Shown piece by piece: positions 27,394 to 37,165 of a DNA stretch of 48,382 nt (the first letter of the stretch is position 1; every line of letters begins with the position of its first letter). This stretch comes from Eubacteriales bacterium (lineage in GTDB: Bacteria > Bacillota > Clostridia > Christensenellales > CAG-138): contig JAJFTI010000033.1 in assembly GCA_021373115.1 (NCBI GenBank), forward strand, positions 1 to 48,382, read 5' to 3'. The notes under the pieces were generated by a model that saw only the letters and a list, made by a program, of their open reading frames with translations, did no database searches and had not been told where the DNA came from. The position numbers were made by a program, and so were the translations under genes.

Positions 27394-29940
27394 CTATTTC
27401 TCCGGAATGGGTGGCATATCGCTGAATCCTTCCCATTTGGGATAGATCCGGCGGAGTACGTCCATGTGTTTTTGGCATTCTTCGTCGTTTGGCATAAATC
27501 GCATTGCCGTTTCGATTTCCTGGAATTCTCTTCGGTCGGACGAAGCCGATACGAACAACCTCTTTTTCACCTCGGCAGGAATATCCGTAGACTGTTCCAC
27601 AAGGTCGATTAATTCGCGGCCTTTCCTAGCGTATATCTGGCAGACCAGCCACATTGGCGGGCGCGGCGCTCCGCCTTCATCTGGTTTGAGCATCTCTTCA
27701 ATCGCGTCGAGGTCGCCAACCGCCTTGGAGAGCATGGATTGATCCTCATTGTCGTAAGCGCGGTAGCCGAGCGCCGCCGCGGTGGCAATGTCCGCACCGA
27801 TCTCCGGCTTTCCTTTTTCCGAAGTCTCATTGTAGTGTTTCACGCTGGATACCTTTGCGTCGAAATCCTGACGCCGCGGTTCCAGCGGCACATGGGTCAG
27901 CGAGCTGCCGCCGACCTTGCGCAGTTCATTCATCCGGTCGTTGGCTTTGCAGGCATCCCCTTCGTCAATCGCCTGCTCCACATCGCGGACGATCTTCTTG
28001 AGCATCGTTTCCGCAACGATTCGCTCGCCCGCCTTCGGAATTTCGGCTATGCGTTTCATTACGTCGCTCACCAGCTTATCCAGTTCGTCCTGTTTGGGCA
28101 GAGCGGGCGGCGGGGACTGCTCAAACACAACGTCCACGACAACGCCCGCAGCTTCCGCGCGTGCGGTGAACCGACTGGAGATATCGCAGGCGAGCGACAG
28201 ACGAATGGACGTGCCCTGCGGTACCGGCGGATCAAATGTCAAGCTGACTTTCTTAATAAACTCGGTTTCTTCATAAAAACGCAACTCTGCGTAATATGGA
28301 TTCTTGCGATTGACCTCGAATTCGTAATCGCGTGAGCAGGGCAGCTGCGTTCCTTTTTCCATCAGTTTAACCATTTGCACAGCGCCTGTATTTGAATTTT
28401 GTGTTTCGATGTAATAATTACGTGAGAGGACGACAGGCATTTCGCCGACCGCGAGCACCGCCGCGTCGAAGGTGGTGTTCAATATCTGCGTGTTCCCCGC
28501 GAAGAAGGTCACCGCGTAGGGTTCTTTTTCCTCCATGGAGACCAGCTCGTCAAAAAAGAAGCTCCCGTCCTCGTTGACCATGTATTCCTTCGAAAAACCG
28601 CCCGCAGCGCGCTGCACCCTTGCGTAGATCCCGCCCGGCAGCTTTCCGGAAACGGAAACGAGGCTTCCTTCCACAATGCTGATTCCGCCGTATCCGCGCC
28701 CCGGTTTAAACGCAGCAATCACCTGCAGCGACTGGCCCTCGTGGCTGACCGCTTCCGCGCCAACAGAAACGATTCCGCAGGATGCGGCGGCGATCGCCGC
28801 GCCGTATCCGACCGCCATATCCGGTTCGTCCTTTAAGGGCACCGGCATCTTGGTGTGGACCGCCAGGTTCGGGTTGGTAAACGTTCGCTCGATCAGCTGG
28901 GAAACCACCGGAACATGCGTACTTCCGCCAACCAGAAGCACCCCGTCGATCATATCCAGCGTTACGCCGTGCTTCTCTTCCGCCTCCTTGAGCGCTTTAT
29001 AACATTCTTCAATCGTGCTTTGCAGCAGCGTTTCAATCATCGCTTCAAATTCCTGCCGTGTAACCGTAACCGCCAGATTGACCGTTGCCCCCGCTTTGTC
29101 CTTAAAAATACCGTCCGCGGTTTCGTAGTGCTCGTCCTTGCCGGAAAGCGCTTTTTTAATGATCTCCGCCTCCAGTTTCAGCCGCGTGAAGCGCAGGCGA
29201 TCCTCTTCCTCGTGGTTGACATCCAGATCCAGATCATAGCCCTCGCCGGGATCCTGCAGCATTTTCAGTACGTGCTGCGCCAGCGCTTCATCAAAATTGT
29301 CTCCGCCAAGGTAGTTGTTCCCGGCAATGCCGAGCACGTAGGCGTCCCCTTCGTTCAGCCGTACGATGGATACGTCGAACGTTCCGCCGCCGAGGTCGTA
29401 GACCATGAAAATACCGTTGTTGATTCCGTTTTTAAAGCAGTAATACAGTGCGGAAGCGGTTGGCTCCTGCAGCGTGAACTCCACCTTCAAACCGGCCAGC
29501 TCGCCTGCTTTGGTGGTCGCTTCCCGCGCGTTGGAAGCGAAGTAGGCGGGAATGGTAATCACCGCGCGATCGACGATATAGTCCGAATACTCGGGGATGC
29601 CGTTGAGGTATTCCTGCATCTGCTCCTTCATGGCGCGCAGAATTTCAGCGGATACTTCGATGGGCGCCAGCGATTTCGGCCCGCAGGTTGCGCGGTAATT
29701 GGAGTCCCCCATGTGCCGCTTGATGGAAACAATGGGTTCCGGCGCCGTGCCGCGCCGGTTAAACGCGATCTGCCCGGCCTTGAGGCTATCCGACTTTGCG
29801 TCGTATACAATCACGGAGGGGAACGTTTTTCTTCCGGTTTTGTCGGTTCTGCAGACGATGGTCTTATTGTCGTCCGCCATCATGGCAATCACGCTGTTGG
29901 TTGTTCCGAGGTCGATGCCTACGCATTTGCTGGTCTTCAT
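27394..29940 (-). CDS. Hsp70 family chaperone, C-terminally extended
   Basis: Of 848 residues, about 1-385 form a canonical Hsp70 nucleotide-binding domain: GIDLGTTNSVIA (phosphate 1), VYDLGGGTFDVSI (phosphate 2) and GVLLVGGSTHVP (adenosine motif). A beta-rich substrate-binding region follows, and then a helical C-terminal part of over 200 residues, so it is about 200 residues longer than DnaK. The usual EEVD-like or disordered DnaK tail is absent. It overlaps the GrpE-like gene by four bases (ATGA). No DnaJ gene is nearby. It is probably a dedicated Hsp70 working with the GrpE-like protein and the AAA+ partners rather than the housekeeping DnaK. Confidence 0.93.
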   Translation of the reverse strand: MKTSKCVGIDLGTTNSVIAMMADDNKTIVCRTDKTGRKTFPSVIVYDAKSDSLKAGQIAFNRRGTAPEPIVSIKRHMGDSNYRATCGPKSLAPIEVSAEILRAMKEQMQEYLNGIPEYSDYIVDRAVITIPAYFASNAREATTKAGELAGLKVEFTLQEPTASALYYCFKNGINNGIFMVYDLGGGTFDVSIVRLNEGDAYVLGIAGNNYLGGDNFDEALAQHVLKMLQDPGEGYDLDLDVNHEEEDRLRFTRLKLEAEIIKKALSGKDEHYETADGIFKDKAGATVNLAVTVTRQEFEAMIETLLQSTIEECYKALKEAEEKHGVTLDMIDGVLLVGGSTHVPVVSQLIERTFTNPNLAVHTKMPVPLKDEPDMAVGYGAAIAAASCGIVSVGAEAVSHEGQSLQVIAAFKPGRGYGGISIVEGSLVSVSGKLPGGIYARVQRAAGGFSKEYMVNEDGSFFFDELVSMEEKEPYAVTFFAGNTQILNTTFDAAVLAVGEMPVVLSRNYYIETQNSNTGAVQMVKLMEKGTQLPCSRDYEFEVNRKNPYYAELRFYEETEFIKKVSLTFDPPVPQGTSIRLSLACDISSRFTARAEAAGVVVDVVFEQSPPPALPKQDELDKLVSDVMKRIAEIPKAGERIVAETMLKKIVRDVEQAIDEGDACKANDRMNELRKVGGSSLTHVPLEPRRQDFDAKVSSVKHYNETSEKGKPEIGADIATAAALGYRAYDNEDQSMLSKAVGDLDAIEEMLKPDEGGAPRPPMWLVCQIYARKGRELIDLVEQSTDIPAEVKKRLFVSASSDRREFQEIETAMRFMPNDEECQKHMDVLRRIYPKWEGFSDMPPIPEK

Positions 29941-30674
29941 TTTATTTCGCTCCCTTCCTGTGCGCTTTCCTGTTCTTTTGTATCGTCGTTTACTTTCTTT
30001 GTTTTCGCCGTTTTTTCAGACTTGTTCCGTCTGGAAACCAGTCTTTTCCAAATCGCTTTGATCCGGCTGATCAGATTCGGTTTGGCTACTGCAGAAGGCG
30101 TCTCGGTGGTGGCGGTTTCCGCCGCGACCGCGACCTCTCCGCTTTGCGGCGGTTCTGCCTGGGCGGGTTCTTCCGCCGACACGGGCGCCTCTGCCGCCGC
30201 CTGTTCCGGCTCCTGCTCCAGTCCCCGCTCCGGTTCCAGAACAGGCGCCTTTCGGCAGGAGAGCTTTGCCCGGTGTAAAATTCGTTCCTGCGCGCGAATC
30301 TCCGGTTCGATTGCTTCCGCAACGGATTCAACCGTATTTCCATCCGCAGGAAGCCACTCAATAATATCCGCAGCGCTTTCCAGTTCCGGTGTTAGCGCCT
30401 CGCCTTCATAGGTAAGCATCTGCACGTGACGGTCTGCCAGCAGTGCGGCAAGGCTTCGCACAAACGTATCGTCGCTCCCGCGCTTTCGATAGACCTGCAG
30501 CGCGAGCGAAACCGCCAGCTCGTCCGCACGTTTCTGTTCCTGAAGAAATTTCTGCGTGGAGGTATCCCGCTCCGTTTCATAGGCTTTCATCAGTTCCAGC
30601 ACAATGCTCTGCGCCGGCACCTTTCGGACAAATGACGGTACGGCTCTTTTCTCCGGCAATGATTCGAACTGCAT
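29937..30674 (-). CDS. GrpE-like nucleotide-exchange factor, divergent
   Basis: The 245-residue product has a helical N-terminal part (about 20-80). Residues 82-143 resemble the GrpE beta-domain: HVQMLTYEGEALTPE, NTVESVAEAIEP and ERILHRAKLSCRK match the order and spacing of the GrpE ending. An Ala/Pro/Glu-rich linker (150-200) and a basic tail with WKRLVSRRNK follow and are not found in GrpE. Immediate overlap with the Hsp70 gene downstream supports a nucleotide-exchange role. The similarity is weak and was judged by eye, so a structure prediction is the best test. Confidence 0.65.
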   Translation of the reverse strand: MQFESLPEKRAVPSFVRKVPAQSIVLELMKAYETERDTSTQKFLQEQKRADELAVSLALQVYRKRGSDDTFVRSLAALLADRHVQMLTYEGEALTPELESAADIIEWLPADGNTVESVAEAIEPEIRAQERILHRAKLSCRKAPVLEPERGLEQEPEQAAAEAPVSAEEPAQAEPPQSGEVAVAAETATTETPSAVAKPNLISRIKAIWKRLVSRRNKSEKTAKTKKVNDDTKEQESAQEGSEIK

Positions 30675-30750
30675 TCGTTTGCTCCTCCTGTATTTCCTAA
30701 ATCAATTCAATCTCATCTGGAATGGTGAATACGCTCCTTTGCGCCTCCTG

Positions 30751-31965
30751 CTAAACCGGTTTTTTCTTCTTGCCAAACAGTCTTGCGCTGCCCGGCTGAC
30801 CGCTTTTTATATAGAGAATGCATATGGCGTCCACCAGTTCGTTGTACTTTGACGGCCGATGAAAATAGATGCCGGTCGCGTCTGCGAACTTCAGCGCTTC
30901 CAGATAGGAAGCAATCGCCTGATCGATTCGGTTCATCCCCGCGTGCGCCTTTGCGAGCGATGCCAGGCATTCCATGCGCTGTTCGTCCGTCAGTCGCGGA
31001 CTCGTTAGAATCGCGCCGACAATTTCAATTGCCTTTTCATAGTCGCCGTCCTGCAGCGCCTGCCGCAGGGCTTCAACGGAATTCGCGCCGGAAAGCGCCT
31101 CCAGAACGGATTCCGCGCTGGTATAGCGCGCAATGTCGCTAAAGCGCAGGCACCGGCTCAGAATAGTATCCAGCCGCGGCGAAGGATCCGTCCCTTCAAA
31201 GCACGCGCCGACCCGAAACTGAAAATCAACGCGTTTCCTGCGCTCTTGGAGCATATCGGTTTTACCGCCGAACCGCTCCTCAAAAGGCGACCACCCCGTG
31301 TAAAGTTCCAGAAACATCAACCCCGCCTGGTAGATATCCGAGGCCTCCGTGTATCTGCCGTCGAAATTTTCCGGCGCATAGATGCTCATCGTGGTACAAA
31401 GCGCCGTTTCCGGCTTGTCCGCATACGCGCCCATGCCAAAGTCCATCACGCGCAGCACGTCGTTTTGAATCATGACGTTCGCGCCTTTTATATCCCGGTG
31501 AAGAACGCCTTCCCGGTGCGCAAGCGACAGCGCGGTAAAGAATTGCCGCATCAGATCAATGATAACCGCTTCGCGCGGAAAACGCTTTGCGCGGCGGCAT
31601 CGCTTGATGATTGCCTCCAGCGTGTCGCCGTCGCGCACGAGTTCCATGGAAACGTAAGCGCAGCGTCCGGCCGGCGTATCCAGCTTGCCGAACGAGTAAA
31701 TCGGAACGAAATGGCGCTTCTGCTCCATTGGAGCACTCGAGGAAAGAATACGGGCCGGCAGCGCGCAGTCCTCCAGCATCCCCTCGACATTGCCAAGCGC
31801 CGTTGCCTCCGGCTTGTAAATCTTAATGGCGACTTCGCGCGCCACCGCGCCGTTCATCAGCTCTTCCGCGCGGTAGACCGTACCGAAGTTGCCGCCGCCA
31901 AGGCGCGTCAGCAGCCGGTATTGATTATCGCCCAGAGTCTGTCCGGAAAGTTCCGAAACCTGCAT
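30751..31965 (-). CDS. Ser/Thr protein kinase with C-terminal TPR-like region
   Basis: The 404-residue product has a full Hanks-type kinase domain: the glycine loop GGGNFGTVY near residue 23, lysine K48 (VAIK), the catalytic loop HRDIKGAN at 156-163, DFG at 175-177, and APENF in place of APE. The last 110 residues form helical repeats of TPR type (DYEKAIEIVGAIL, RIDQAIASYLEALKFA). There is no transmembrane helix, unlike PrkC-type kinases, so it is predicted cytosolic. It lies between the ClpB-like and GrpE-like genes, with GGGAGGGG ahead of its start. Confidence 0.93.
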   Translation of the reverse strand: MQVSELSGQTLGDNQYRLLTRLGGGNFGTVYRAEELMNGAVAREVAIKIYKPEATALGNVEGMLEDCALPARILSSSAPMEQKRHFVPIYSFGKLDTPAGRCAYVSMELVRDGDTLEAIIKRCRRAKRFPREAVIIDLMRQFFTALSLAHREGVLHRDIKGANVMIQNDVLRVMDFGMGAYADKPETALCTTMSIYAPENFDGRYTEASDIYQAGLMFLELYTGWSPFEERFGGKTDMLQERRKRVDFQFRVGACFEGTDPSPRLDTILSRCLRFSDIARYTSAESVLEALSGANSVEALRQALQDGDYEKAIEIVGAILTSPRLTDEQRMECLASLAKAHAGMNRIDQAIASYLEALKFADATGIYFHRPSKYNELVDAICILYIKSGQPGSARLFGKKKKPV

Positions 31966-32031
31966 GCCGCAGCCCCTCCCTTTACTTTTATGTACGCAGC
32001 GTTCATTCGCTATCCAGGATGCGCAATCCGG

Positions 32032-34959
32032 CTAAACGATCATATCGATTTCGGAGAGCAGCGCGTTGAGCTTGGCCAACCGGTCGTCGCTCAGTCCGGC
32101 GAACGCGTCCGAGGAAAGCATGGTCACCTTATCGAAACGCTTGGCCACGCGATCCACGAGCGCGCTGTGCTTTTCCGCCAGCAGCGTTTCCGCGTCCGCG
32201 TCGTTATATACGGGCACAATGGAGGTATCCTCGCCGTTTTTGACCACGCGAACCAGCGGAACACCCGCAAGCTGGCGCAGCTGGGACGCGATTTTATTAT
32301 CCACATACTGGTTCATCAGAATGTCCAGTTCGCGTCCGCCGTAATAACCGGAACCGCGCTTGATCGCCTGCTCGTTCCCTTCGTAAACACGCCGGGCAAG
32401 CATTTCGATTACGTCGTCGTCGCAGATCAGCTTGCCCTCGTGCACTTCGCCGTATTCCTTGGCGACCTTGGAGAACATGTAGCGTGCAATTCCTTCCAGC
32501 GCTTCCAGTGACAGCGCGTTGAACACAACGATTCCGCCGCGGCGCATGATGCGCCCGATAAACTCCGGCCGGAAGCAGGGAATATGCTCTTTCTCATGTC
32601 GCTCCGTGTTAAATTTCGCCTTTACGACCTCCTCGATTTCCTCCGGAGGCCGGCCTTCACGCAGCATCTTCGCGATTTCGTACTGACCGATATTGGAAGT
32701 CAATACGAAAAACGCCTTGCTGCCGGAGGCGGTCACGCCGCGCATATCCGTAATCGTCCCCTCGTCAAAGAGGTTTAAAAACGGATCCCAAACGGCGGGG
32801 TGCGCTTTTTCAATCTCGTCCAGCAGCACCACGGAATACGGGTCCTTATTAAGATCGTTAATCAGCTTGCCGCCCTCGGCGTATCCAACATAACCCGGCG
32901 GCGTACCAATTAAGCGCGAAACGCTGTGAGACTCGCCGAAGTTGGCCATTTCAAAGGAGATCAGTTTGCGCGAGCTGGAGTAAATCTGAGCGATCTGTTT
33001 GGCCAGTTCCGTTTTTCCCGTTCCGGAAAGCCCCGCAAAAACAAACACCGCTGCGGGCGCTTTTTTATCCACCATGCCTTTTTGAATCAGATCGAGCCTG
33101 CCCGCAACCTTGTTGACCGCCGCGTCCTGCCCAACCAACCGCTGCGAAAGCAGGAAGGTGTAGTCCTTATCCGCGCCGGTGCCTAGGATCGTTTCCGGAG
33201 GCAACCCGGTTTGAACGGACATCCGCCCCGCCAGATGTTCGCGCGTCATCACCGGATCGGCCTTGCCGCGCATCTCCGCTTCGGCGGCTACGTCGGCAGC
33301 GGTCTGTGCGAGCAGTTCAATCGCTTTTTTAGGGAAGCGTTTGGAGATGAGATAGTCGTTTGCCATGCGGTACGCAACCTGCGAAATCCCCTTGGCAAAT
33401 TTCACGCCGTATTCCCTTTCGAGCTCCGGCAGCGCAAGATCGATCATCCGCTGCACGTCCGCCTTTGCGGCTTCCGGAAACAGGACGGATTCCGCGCAGT
33501 GGTCGAGCTGCTCGCCCATGGCAACAAGCTCGTTCCACTCCGCCGTATCGACAAGAATCATAAGCCGGTACTCGTTTTTCAGGAATCTTCGGGCTACGGC
33601 GGAAAAATGGTCTTTAAAGTACTTTGCGAATCCCTCCACGGCATAAATGCGATCCGGCTCCTCGTCGAAAAAGCGCAGCAGCTTCTCAGCCGCCTGCTCG
33701 TAATCGTCCGCCGTAACGCCGGAAAGATCGAACCAGATCACCTGCATCTGCCGAAGCGATGCATAGCGTCCTTCGCGCAGCGCGGCGGCGAGCGCATAAG
33801 CCATGCTGGTCAGCCCCGTTCCGTGATCCCCGTGCAGCAATACGTTTCGAATGGATTTACGGAAAAACACCTTGACGACGGATTCCATCACGTCGTCCTG
33901 GGCAACCAGTTCACGTTTGATCACGCTTAGATTTTTGCATTCGCAGATTTCGAGGGGCAGAGCCGCTTCAATCACATCCGGCTCCACAAGTCCCTCGCTC
34001 AGGTGCAAATAGTAAGCGGGGTCGATTTTCAGTACATTCGTAATGAAGTATTGCAGTTTTGCGTCGCCGTTTCCAAGCAGTTCCGATATCAGCTCGCGCT
34101 CGCCAATCCGGCACTCGCCTACGGCCAGCGCGCGGTTTTGAGCGGCGGATAAAATAGCAGCCGCATCCGCGGAAAAACTTTCCTTTGTTTTTGCCAGTAC
34201 GCGGGTTGCCTGCTGTTCGGTTTGAAACGCGTTTTTCAGGTAGACCGCAATCTTCGCGCTGGTCACGTCCGCACCGCCTCTTTTGAGCAGCAGAAAACCG
34301 TAGCTTTCCTTGAGCGTAAACGCCGCCGCCATCAAGTGCACCGGACGAACCGTTTCCTCCCCCGCATGGGATGCGAGGGAAAGCGCCTGTTCAATGGTAT
34401 ATAAGGCGCGGCCTTTCAGCGCGGCTTCCACCAGCGCGCCCGTCTGGTCAAACAGCGCGGCAGTGTCCTTCTGCCGCTGTATTGCTTCCAGCAGATCCCC
34501 GGAACGGAACATCGCGCAGAGCGTCGACTTCTCTTCAAGCGAGTCCGCTCTTGAGAAAAGCACCAGGATCAGATCGATGATTCCTGCGCCGTCCGCTAAT
34601 TCGTCCAGCCATGTACCCAGCGGCGCGCGGAAACTTTCGAATAAAAACGGATTGATCGCGGCATTGCCGGTTTGGGACATCGCGGTAAACGCCGCAACGC
34701 AGTTCTTGCGGCGCACATCCTGCGCCAGATAATTCGTCAGCAGATTCGCCGCATCCAGAAACGCCTTTCGCTCCGCCTCCGGCAAATCCGCAAGCGGTGC
34801 GGTATTCGCGTTTTGCGTAAACAAAACAAGCAGCAGATCCGTCTCCGTAATCTGCCTGAGCTGCTCCGTTACGGCGCGTTCCATCGCCGCGTCCAGCAAG
34901 AGGCCGAGCGACGGACGAAACCTGCCGGTATCCAGTTCGGAACCTCCGTTTTTCCACAT
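32032..34959 (-). CDS. ClpB-like AAA+ protein with degenerate first ATPase module
   Basis: The product has 975 residues. The N-terminal half contains Clp-N-like helical repeats (about 10-310). The first AAA module has a Walker A remnant GDHGTGLT (377-384) in which the lysine is replaced by leucine, so it probably does not hydrolyse ATP. The second module is intact: GLSGTGKT (643-650), the pore-loop-like GYVGYAEGG and VVLLDEIEKAH (710-720), plus sensor and C-terminal D2-small domain segments. ClpB/ClpC proteins usually have two active modules. It is soluble and starts 14 bases after the PP2C gene. It probably acts as an unfoldase or disaggregase with the Hsp70 of the same operon. Confidence 0.92.
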   Translation of the reverse strand: MWKNGGSELDTGRFRPSLGLLLDAAMERAVTEQLRQITETDLLLVLFTQNANTAPLADLPEAERKAFLDAANLLTNYLAQDVRRKNCVAAFTAMSQTGNAAINPFLFESFRAPLGTWLDELADGAGIIDLILVLFSRADSLEEKSTLCAMFRSGDLLEAIQRQKDTAALFDQTGALVEAALKGRALYTIEQALSLASHAGEETVRPVHLMAAAFTLKESYGFLLLKRGGADVTSAKIAVYLKNAFQTEQQATRVLAKTKESFSADAAAILSAAQNRALAVGECRIGERELISELLGNGDAKLQYFITNVLKIDPAYYLHLSEGLVEPDVIEAALPLEICECKNLSVIKRELVAQDDVMESVVKVFFRKSIRNVLLHGDHGTGLTSMAYALAAALREGRYASLRQMQVIWFDLSGVTADDYEQAAEKLLRFFDEEPDRIYAVEGFAKYFKDHFSAVARRFLKNEYRLMILVDTAEWNELVAMGEQLDHCAESVLFPEAAKADVQRMIDLALPELEREYGVKFAKGISQVAYRMANDYLISKRFPKKAIELLAQTAADVAAEAEMRGKADPVMTREHLAGRMSVQTGLPPETILGTGADKDYTFLLSQRLVGQDAAVNKVAGRLDLIQKGMVDKKAPAAVFVFAGLSGTGKTELAKQIAQIYSSSRKLISFEMANFGESHSVSRLIGTPPGYVGYAEGGKLINDLNKDPYSVVLLDEIEKAHPAVWDPFLNLFDEGTITDMRGVTASGSKAFFVLTSNIGQYEIAKMLREGRPPEEIEEVVKAKFNTERHEKEHIPCFRPEFIGRIMRRGGIVVFNALSLEALEGIARYMFSKVAKEYGEVHEGKLICDDDVIEMLARRVYEGNEQAIKRGSGYYGGRELDILMNQYVDNKIASQLRQLAGVPLVRVVKNGEDTSIVPVYNDADAETLLAEKHSALVDRVAKRFDKVTMLSSDAFAGLSDDRLAKLNALLSEIDMIV

Positions 34960-34973
34960 AGCGTATGCCTCCG

Positions 34974-35738
34974 TCAGAATGAAATAAGGATCAGTGATAT
35001 ATTATCCCGCCCGCCGTGCTGGTTGGCCAGCGCGGCTAGCCCGTCGCATCGCTCCTGGGCCGGCAAACTTTCGCGCATTCCGGCGGAGAGTTCCTCTGCA
35101 TTCGTCTCGCCGTATAACCCGTCGCTGCAGAGCAGCAGGCAGTCGCCCTCCCTGATCCGCTTATAGGATATCTCCGGAGCGCTTGGCGCGCGCATGCCGG
35201 CAAATCTCGTTAATCGCGCGCTGGCCGAATGCCGGCTCGCTTCTTCCGGCTTGAGTAGTCCGGCCGCGACCATCTCCGCGGCGACATTGTGATCCCGCGT
35301 GAGCCGAACTACCTCGTTTGCGCCGTTCCCCAGCCAGTAGGCGCGGCTGTCTCCCAAATGAACGATCACCGCGCAATGATCCACCAGCCAGACCGCGCAG
35401 AGCGCCGCGCCATAGGCGATTCGCCCGTTTTCGTTCGTCCGCTCAAAAATGCTGTCGCTCACGCCGCCAATCGCCTTTGCCAGCGCGCTGCCCGCAAGTT
35501 CAACCGTGAACTCCTTCGGGAGCGTTTCCGACAGACGGACAATCATGGCCGGAAGGATGTCTTTTATCAGATCCGCGGCTTTCTCTCCGTCGGCCAACCC
35601 GCCCATCCCGTCAATCACCGCGAAAAATCCGGATTCCGGGCAGCAGACCACCCTGTCCTGATTGCTCTTGCGAACCTGTCCCGCATCCAAGGCGGACGCA
35701 AACTCAAACCCCAGCGAGAAGAGAGGTGTGTTCGTCAT
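34974..35738 (-). CDS. PP2C-type protein phosphatase
   Basis: The 254-residue product is a complete metal-dependent PP2C phosphatase. The conserved metal-binding segments DRV (residue 28), DGMGG (43-47), GDSRAYW, SDGLYG and the C-terminal GGRDNISLI are all present. There is no membrane segment. Its ATG overlaps the stop of the FHA-kinase gene, the classical bacterial kinase/phosphatase pairing. It probably reverses phosphorylation made by the three kinases of this cluster. Confidence 0.96.
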   Translation of the reverse strand: MTNTPLFSLGFEFASALDAGQVRKSNQDRVVCCPESGFFAVIDGMGGLADGEKAADLIKDILPAMIVRLSETLPKEFTVELAGSALAKAIGGVSDSIFERTNENGRIAYGAALCAVWLVDHCAVIVHLGDSRAYWLGNGANEVVRLTRDHNVAAEMVAAGLLKPEEASRHSASARLTRFAGMRAPSAPEISYKRIREGDCLLLCSDGLYGETNAEELSAGMRESLPAQERCDGLAALANQHGGRDNISLILISF

Positions 35739-37114
35739 ACGGCTGCCTCGATCATGTTCTTTAGCTCCACCGCAGACTGCACGTTCATTCTGCCTTCCGG
35801 TTCTTCCAACGCAAAGTCAATCGCTTCCGCAAGCCGTTTCGGAATCTCCGGATTACGCTTGCGAATTGGCGTAGCATAACTATTCAGCGCAACCGAAATC
35901 GGGTTTTCCGCGTTCATCGTTTCCTTTGGCGGCCATCCGGTCAGCATGCAATAATATGTCGCAGCCATCGCCCAAACATCCACTTCCGGCTTGGCATACC
36001 GAAAATCGTTAATCTGCATGCGAGGAATAAAATCCCAGGTGCCGCCTTTATCCTTGGGGCCGGTATAGCGCGTCAATCCTGCCGTTTCAAAGGCTTTTGC
36101 AAATCCAAAATCCGCCAGCTTGACATCCGGCCGTTCGGAGTGATCCATCAGGAATAGATTCCCCGGCTTGATATCCCGGTGCACAACACCCTGAACCGTT
36201 TGGATTTCCCCGCTTGCAAGAGTCGATTCTATCTGCGCGGTGTGAACGTAAGACAGCCCTTCGAGCGCTTGCAGAATGATGTGCGTCGCCATGGGCAGTT
36301 CCATCTTTCTGCCCTGCAGAATCCGGTTTCGGCGCATATAATCATCAACGCTCCCGCCGGGACAATATTCCATCAGAATGTACAGTGTCTGTCCCATCTC
36401 GGCGCTTCCAAGCTGCCGGATTACGTTCGGATGCGAAAGCTGCGCGCCGACACACGCTTCGCGTAAAAAACGGTTCTTCGTCCTTTCGCTGAACTGCGCG
36501 GTTTGTATGAGCCGCTTGCAGACAATCTGAACGCCGCTTTTTCTGTCCGCAAGCAGCCAGGCTTCGCCAATTGTGCCCATACCCAGCAGCCGGATATTCT
36601 GGTACCCCTCCAGATTCGGTCCTTCATTGTGCCGGCGCACGGGTTCCACCTTGCGCAGAAGATAGTCCATCACCACCATCTTGTTCTGCATGCAGCTTTT
36701 GCAGATATCGACATCCGTATTCGCATCGACAAACTCATTGCCGCAAATCTGGCAGTGATGCCGCGTTTTGTCTTCGAGCACACGAAGGCGCAGCGCGCAA
36801 TCTTTCCCTATGTAAACTGTATCCCCGTCCTCCAGTAAAACCGAATCGTTTTTCCCGATTCTCGTTTGGTCCGAAGGCGCAGCGGCATCTCCTTTGTGCA
36901 GGAGGTACGTGCCGTTGCGGCTCCCGAAATCCAAAAGCAGCATGTTCGGCGGTGCAAGCTCCAACAGGCAATGATAGCGGGAAACCGTCATCTCCTGCAA
37001 AACAATGCCGCAGTCCGGTTGTCTGCCAATGATGATCGATTCGCTTTTATCGTAACGGTACTCCGCTTGTACGGACGTCCCCTTGAAAACTTCCACCACA
37101 ACTTCTACCGACAT
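35735..37114 (-). CDS. FHA domain, zinc finger and Ser/Thr kinase fusion
   Basis: The 459-residue product has an FHA phosphothreonine-binding domain (about 25-105; GRQ at 30, SRYH at 45-48, NGT at 67-69). A four-cysteine zinc finger follows (C121, C124, C138, C141), then a Hanks-type kinase (from about 171; K200 in the VCK motif, HRDIKPGN at 312-319, DFG at 335-337). It is soluble. It is the first gene of the long operon, preceded by GGAGG and a TGCAACTTT-type promoter. FHA and kinase in one chain suggest autophosphorylation-dependent docking, possibly to other phosphorylated members of the cluster. Confidence 0.95.
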   Translation of the reverse strand: MSVEVVVEVFKGTSVQAEYRYDKSESIIIGRQPDCGIVLQEMTVSRYHCLLELAPPNMLLLDFGSRNGTYLLHKGDAAAPSDQTRIGKNDSVLLEDGDTVYIGKDCALRLRVLEDKTRHHCQICGNEFVDANTDVDICKSCMQNKMVVMDYLLRKVEPVRRHNEGPNLEGYQNIRLLGMGTIGEAWLLADRKSGVQIVCKRLIQTAQFSERTKNRFLREACVGAQLSHPNVIRQLGSAEMGQTLYILMEYCPGGSVDDYMRRNRILQGRKMELPMATHIILQALEGLSYVHTAQIESTLASGEIQTVQGVVHRDIKPGNLFLMDHSERPDVKLADFGFAKAFETAGLTRYTGPKDKGGTWDFIPRMQINDFRYAKPEVDVWAMAATYYCMLTGWPPKETMNAENPISVALNSYATPIRKRNPEIPKRLAEAIDFALEEPEGRMNVQSAVELKNMIEAAV

Positions 37115-37165
37115 GTCCGTTCCTCCAGCAACGCAGTATGACGTAATCCGCTTACTTCGAGCTTT

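Noticed and set aside
28855..30411. 518-codon plus-strand open frame
   Set aside because: It is antisense to the Hsp70 and GrpE-like genes; the sense genes have overlapping starts and known motifs.
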